A stretch of DNA of 64,000 bases. It comes from Neobacillus sp. PS2-9 (lineage in GTDB: Bacteria > Bacillota > Bacilli > Bacillales > Cytobacillaceae). The translations under genes were made by a program, and so were the position numbers. The notes under the pieces are model-generated. The model had not been told where the DNA came from and searched no databases. It was given only the letters and a program-made list of their open reading frames with translations. This document shows positions 62,928 through 64,000 of this stretch, piece by piece; within the stretch, counting starts at the first letter, position 1; each line of letters opens with the position of its first letter. Location of the stretch: the NCBI RefSeq assembly GCF_030915525.1, contig NZ_CP133269.1, positions 2,887,001-2,951,000 on the forward strand. The letters run 5' to 3'.

Positions 62928-64000
62928 GCTGACCCTCTTTCCTCGTGTTACACCATTCTGCGATAAACATTGCTAAAACTTTTGTAAAGTCTAACAATTG
63001 TCGAATTTCTACCTTCTCATTGACAGCGTGCGCATCTTCCAATTTACCCGGTCCAAAAATGGATGTTGGAATACCTGCCCGTCCGAGCCATCCAGCATCT
63101 GTAACGGTTGTAGACATCCCAATCGTTGGCGTGCTGTTCATCATTTTTTCAAAGACTGTTGTTAAAGTCTTGGTTCCCAATTCGTTGGCATCCAACTCTA
63201 ATGAAGGAAAAATCTCGCCACGGTCCTCAATCATAGACTTTCCACCCCAAACGAACATTGGCGGATTCTCTCTAAGCCAAGGATCGGCAGCAGCAACGGC
63301 ACCGATATGTTGTTCAATTTCCTTGATCACGTCTTCATAGTCTTCATTCGGATAAAAATGAACCGTTACCCATAATGCACAGTGGTCAGCCACGAAAGCT
63401 GCATGCCTACCTCCTTCAATGACTGCCGGATTAATCGTATTGGTGCCAGGTGGAAAGCCTTCATAGCTTTTCGTCACAGCCCAATGTCTCTCCAGTTCCT
63501 GGAGTCCCCCAATAATCTTCATCATTTTCTCAATGGCACTGGCTCCTTTTAGGCCACCTCCTGCATGAATCATTTTTCTCCGCAATCCATCATGATAGGT
63601 TTCTTTGCTTTGAACCGTAATCCAACCAGTAATAACGCCGCCCTGTCCTTGAATATGTAAATCACTCGTATCTACTACTACTGCATAATCAGCGGTATAC
63701 CCCCTTTCTACACATGCCTGGGTTCCAGCCTCTCCTACTTCTTCCCCGATGACGGATTGAAATTGGAGATCTCCCCCCAAAGTAACGCCCATTTCTTTTA
63801 AAAGTTTAATTGCAATAAGTGAAGCCGCCATTCCACCTTTCATATCAGCGACACCACGACCATAAATAAACGAATCATTTATTCTAGCGCTAAATGGAGA
63901 AGAGTCCCACTCCTTGTCATCTCCCACCTCAGCAACGTCCACATGACCATTTATGATCAAGCTATTATATTGATTAGAAGCCTCACCCGCCAAAATGCCC
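62914..64000 (-). CDS. ylmB: formylaminopyrimidine deformylase YlmB (M20 family), 5' end off window
   Basis: The gene runs off the right edge; the frame continues upstream of the TTG at 63993. M20/ArgE-type di-zinc residues: His in INGHVDVAEVG, bridging Asp in GRGVADMKGG, Glu pair in GEEVGEAGT, Asp in VVDTSDL and His in KLEDAHAVNE. With ThiXYZ and TenA this is the base-degraded thiamine salvage enzyme YlmB rather than an arginine or succinyl-DAP enzyme. Any TPP riboswitch would lie outside the window. Confidence 0.9.
   Translation of the reverse strand, partial: GILAGEASNQYNSLIINGHVDVAEVGDDKEWDSSPFSARINDSFIYGRGVADMKGGMAASLIAIKLLKEMGVTLGGDLQFQSVIGEEVGEAGTQACVERGYTADYAVVVDTSDLHIQGQGGVITGWITVQSKETYHDGLRRKMIHAGGGLKGASAIEKMMKIIGGLQELERHWAVTKSYEGFPPGTNTINPAVIEGGRHAAFVADHCALWVTVHFYPNEDYEDVIKEIEQHIGAVAAADPWLRENPPMFVWGGKSMIEDRGEIFPSLELDANELGTKTLTTVFEKMMNSTPTIGMSTTVTDAGWLGRAGIPTSIFGPGKLEDAHAVNEKVEIRQLLDFTKVLAMFIAEWCNTRKEGQHEIL

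Overview
The window reads as chromosomal DNA of an AT-rich, spore-forming Bacillaceae bacterium (Bacillus/Neobacillus-like). Support comes from strong AGGAGG-type ribosome sites, a spore-coat transglutaminase (tgl), a B. subtilis-style cysH sulfate operon, YrzI and YezD small proteins, two CspB-type cold-shock genes and a thiXYZ/tenA/ylmB thiamine-salvage operon. No rRNA, tRNA, CRISPR or prophage is visible. One intact IS3-family element is present.

Layout. 1-4.3 kb: end of an S66 LD-carboxypeptidase gene, comB-like phosphatase, HXXEE membrane protein, CoxG/SRPBCC protein, BASS-family transporter. 4.3-5.8 kb: IS150-group element sitting in the loop of that transporter's terminator. 5.9-16.7 kb: SGNH hydrolase, vanadium-haloperoxidase homologue, NlpC/P60 hydrolase, class C beta-lactamase-like protein, a two-component system, GNAT, YciI and AbrB-family proteins. 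17.8-22.2 kb: cold-shock gene, then a MarR-controlled operon (CBS-ATPase, permease/binding-protein fusion resembling EgtUV/OpuC, frameshifted quinone oxidoreductase). 22.4-25.9 kb: cupredoxin, sugar dehydrogenase, TerC protein and a PAS protein behind an Fnr box. 26.3-36.4 kb: sulfate assimilation (yezD-cysH-cysP-sat-cysC-sumT-sirB, then cysJI), covering sulfate uptake to sulfide plus siroheme steps. 36.7-43 kb: small-protein operon with a duplicated ribbon-helix-helix protein, TetR, MOSC, HAD, ParB-like protein, and a sigma factor paired with a ClpP paralogue. 43.1-48.6 kb: tripartite tricarboxylate transporter with its CitA/CitB-type sensor/regulator pair and a cre site. 48.8-59.5 kb: small proteins, MATE, second cold-shock gene, MFS, Tgl, YitT, amine oxidase. 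59.7-64 kb: thiamine-pyrimidine salvage operon running off the right edge.

The most unusual signal is not a gene. Six intergenic tandem arrays with different sequences all have a 52-bp period, and each unit carries a 27-bp dyad (arms of 9-11 bp). They lie at 3.0, 9.7-10.2, 30.0-30.6, 31.5-31.7, 41.2-41.6 and 51.9-52.4 kb. A shared period close to five turns of B-DNA, with dyads kept while primary sequence changes, suggests a maintained element family. Other interspersed repeats are a MITE-like element found downstream of both cold-shock genes and a TGGTGCCTGACACC palindrome.
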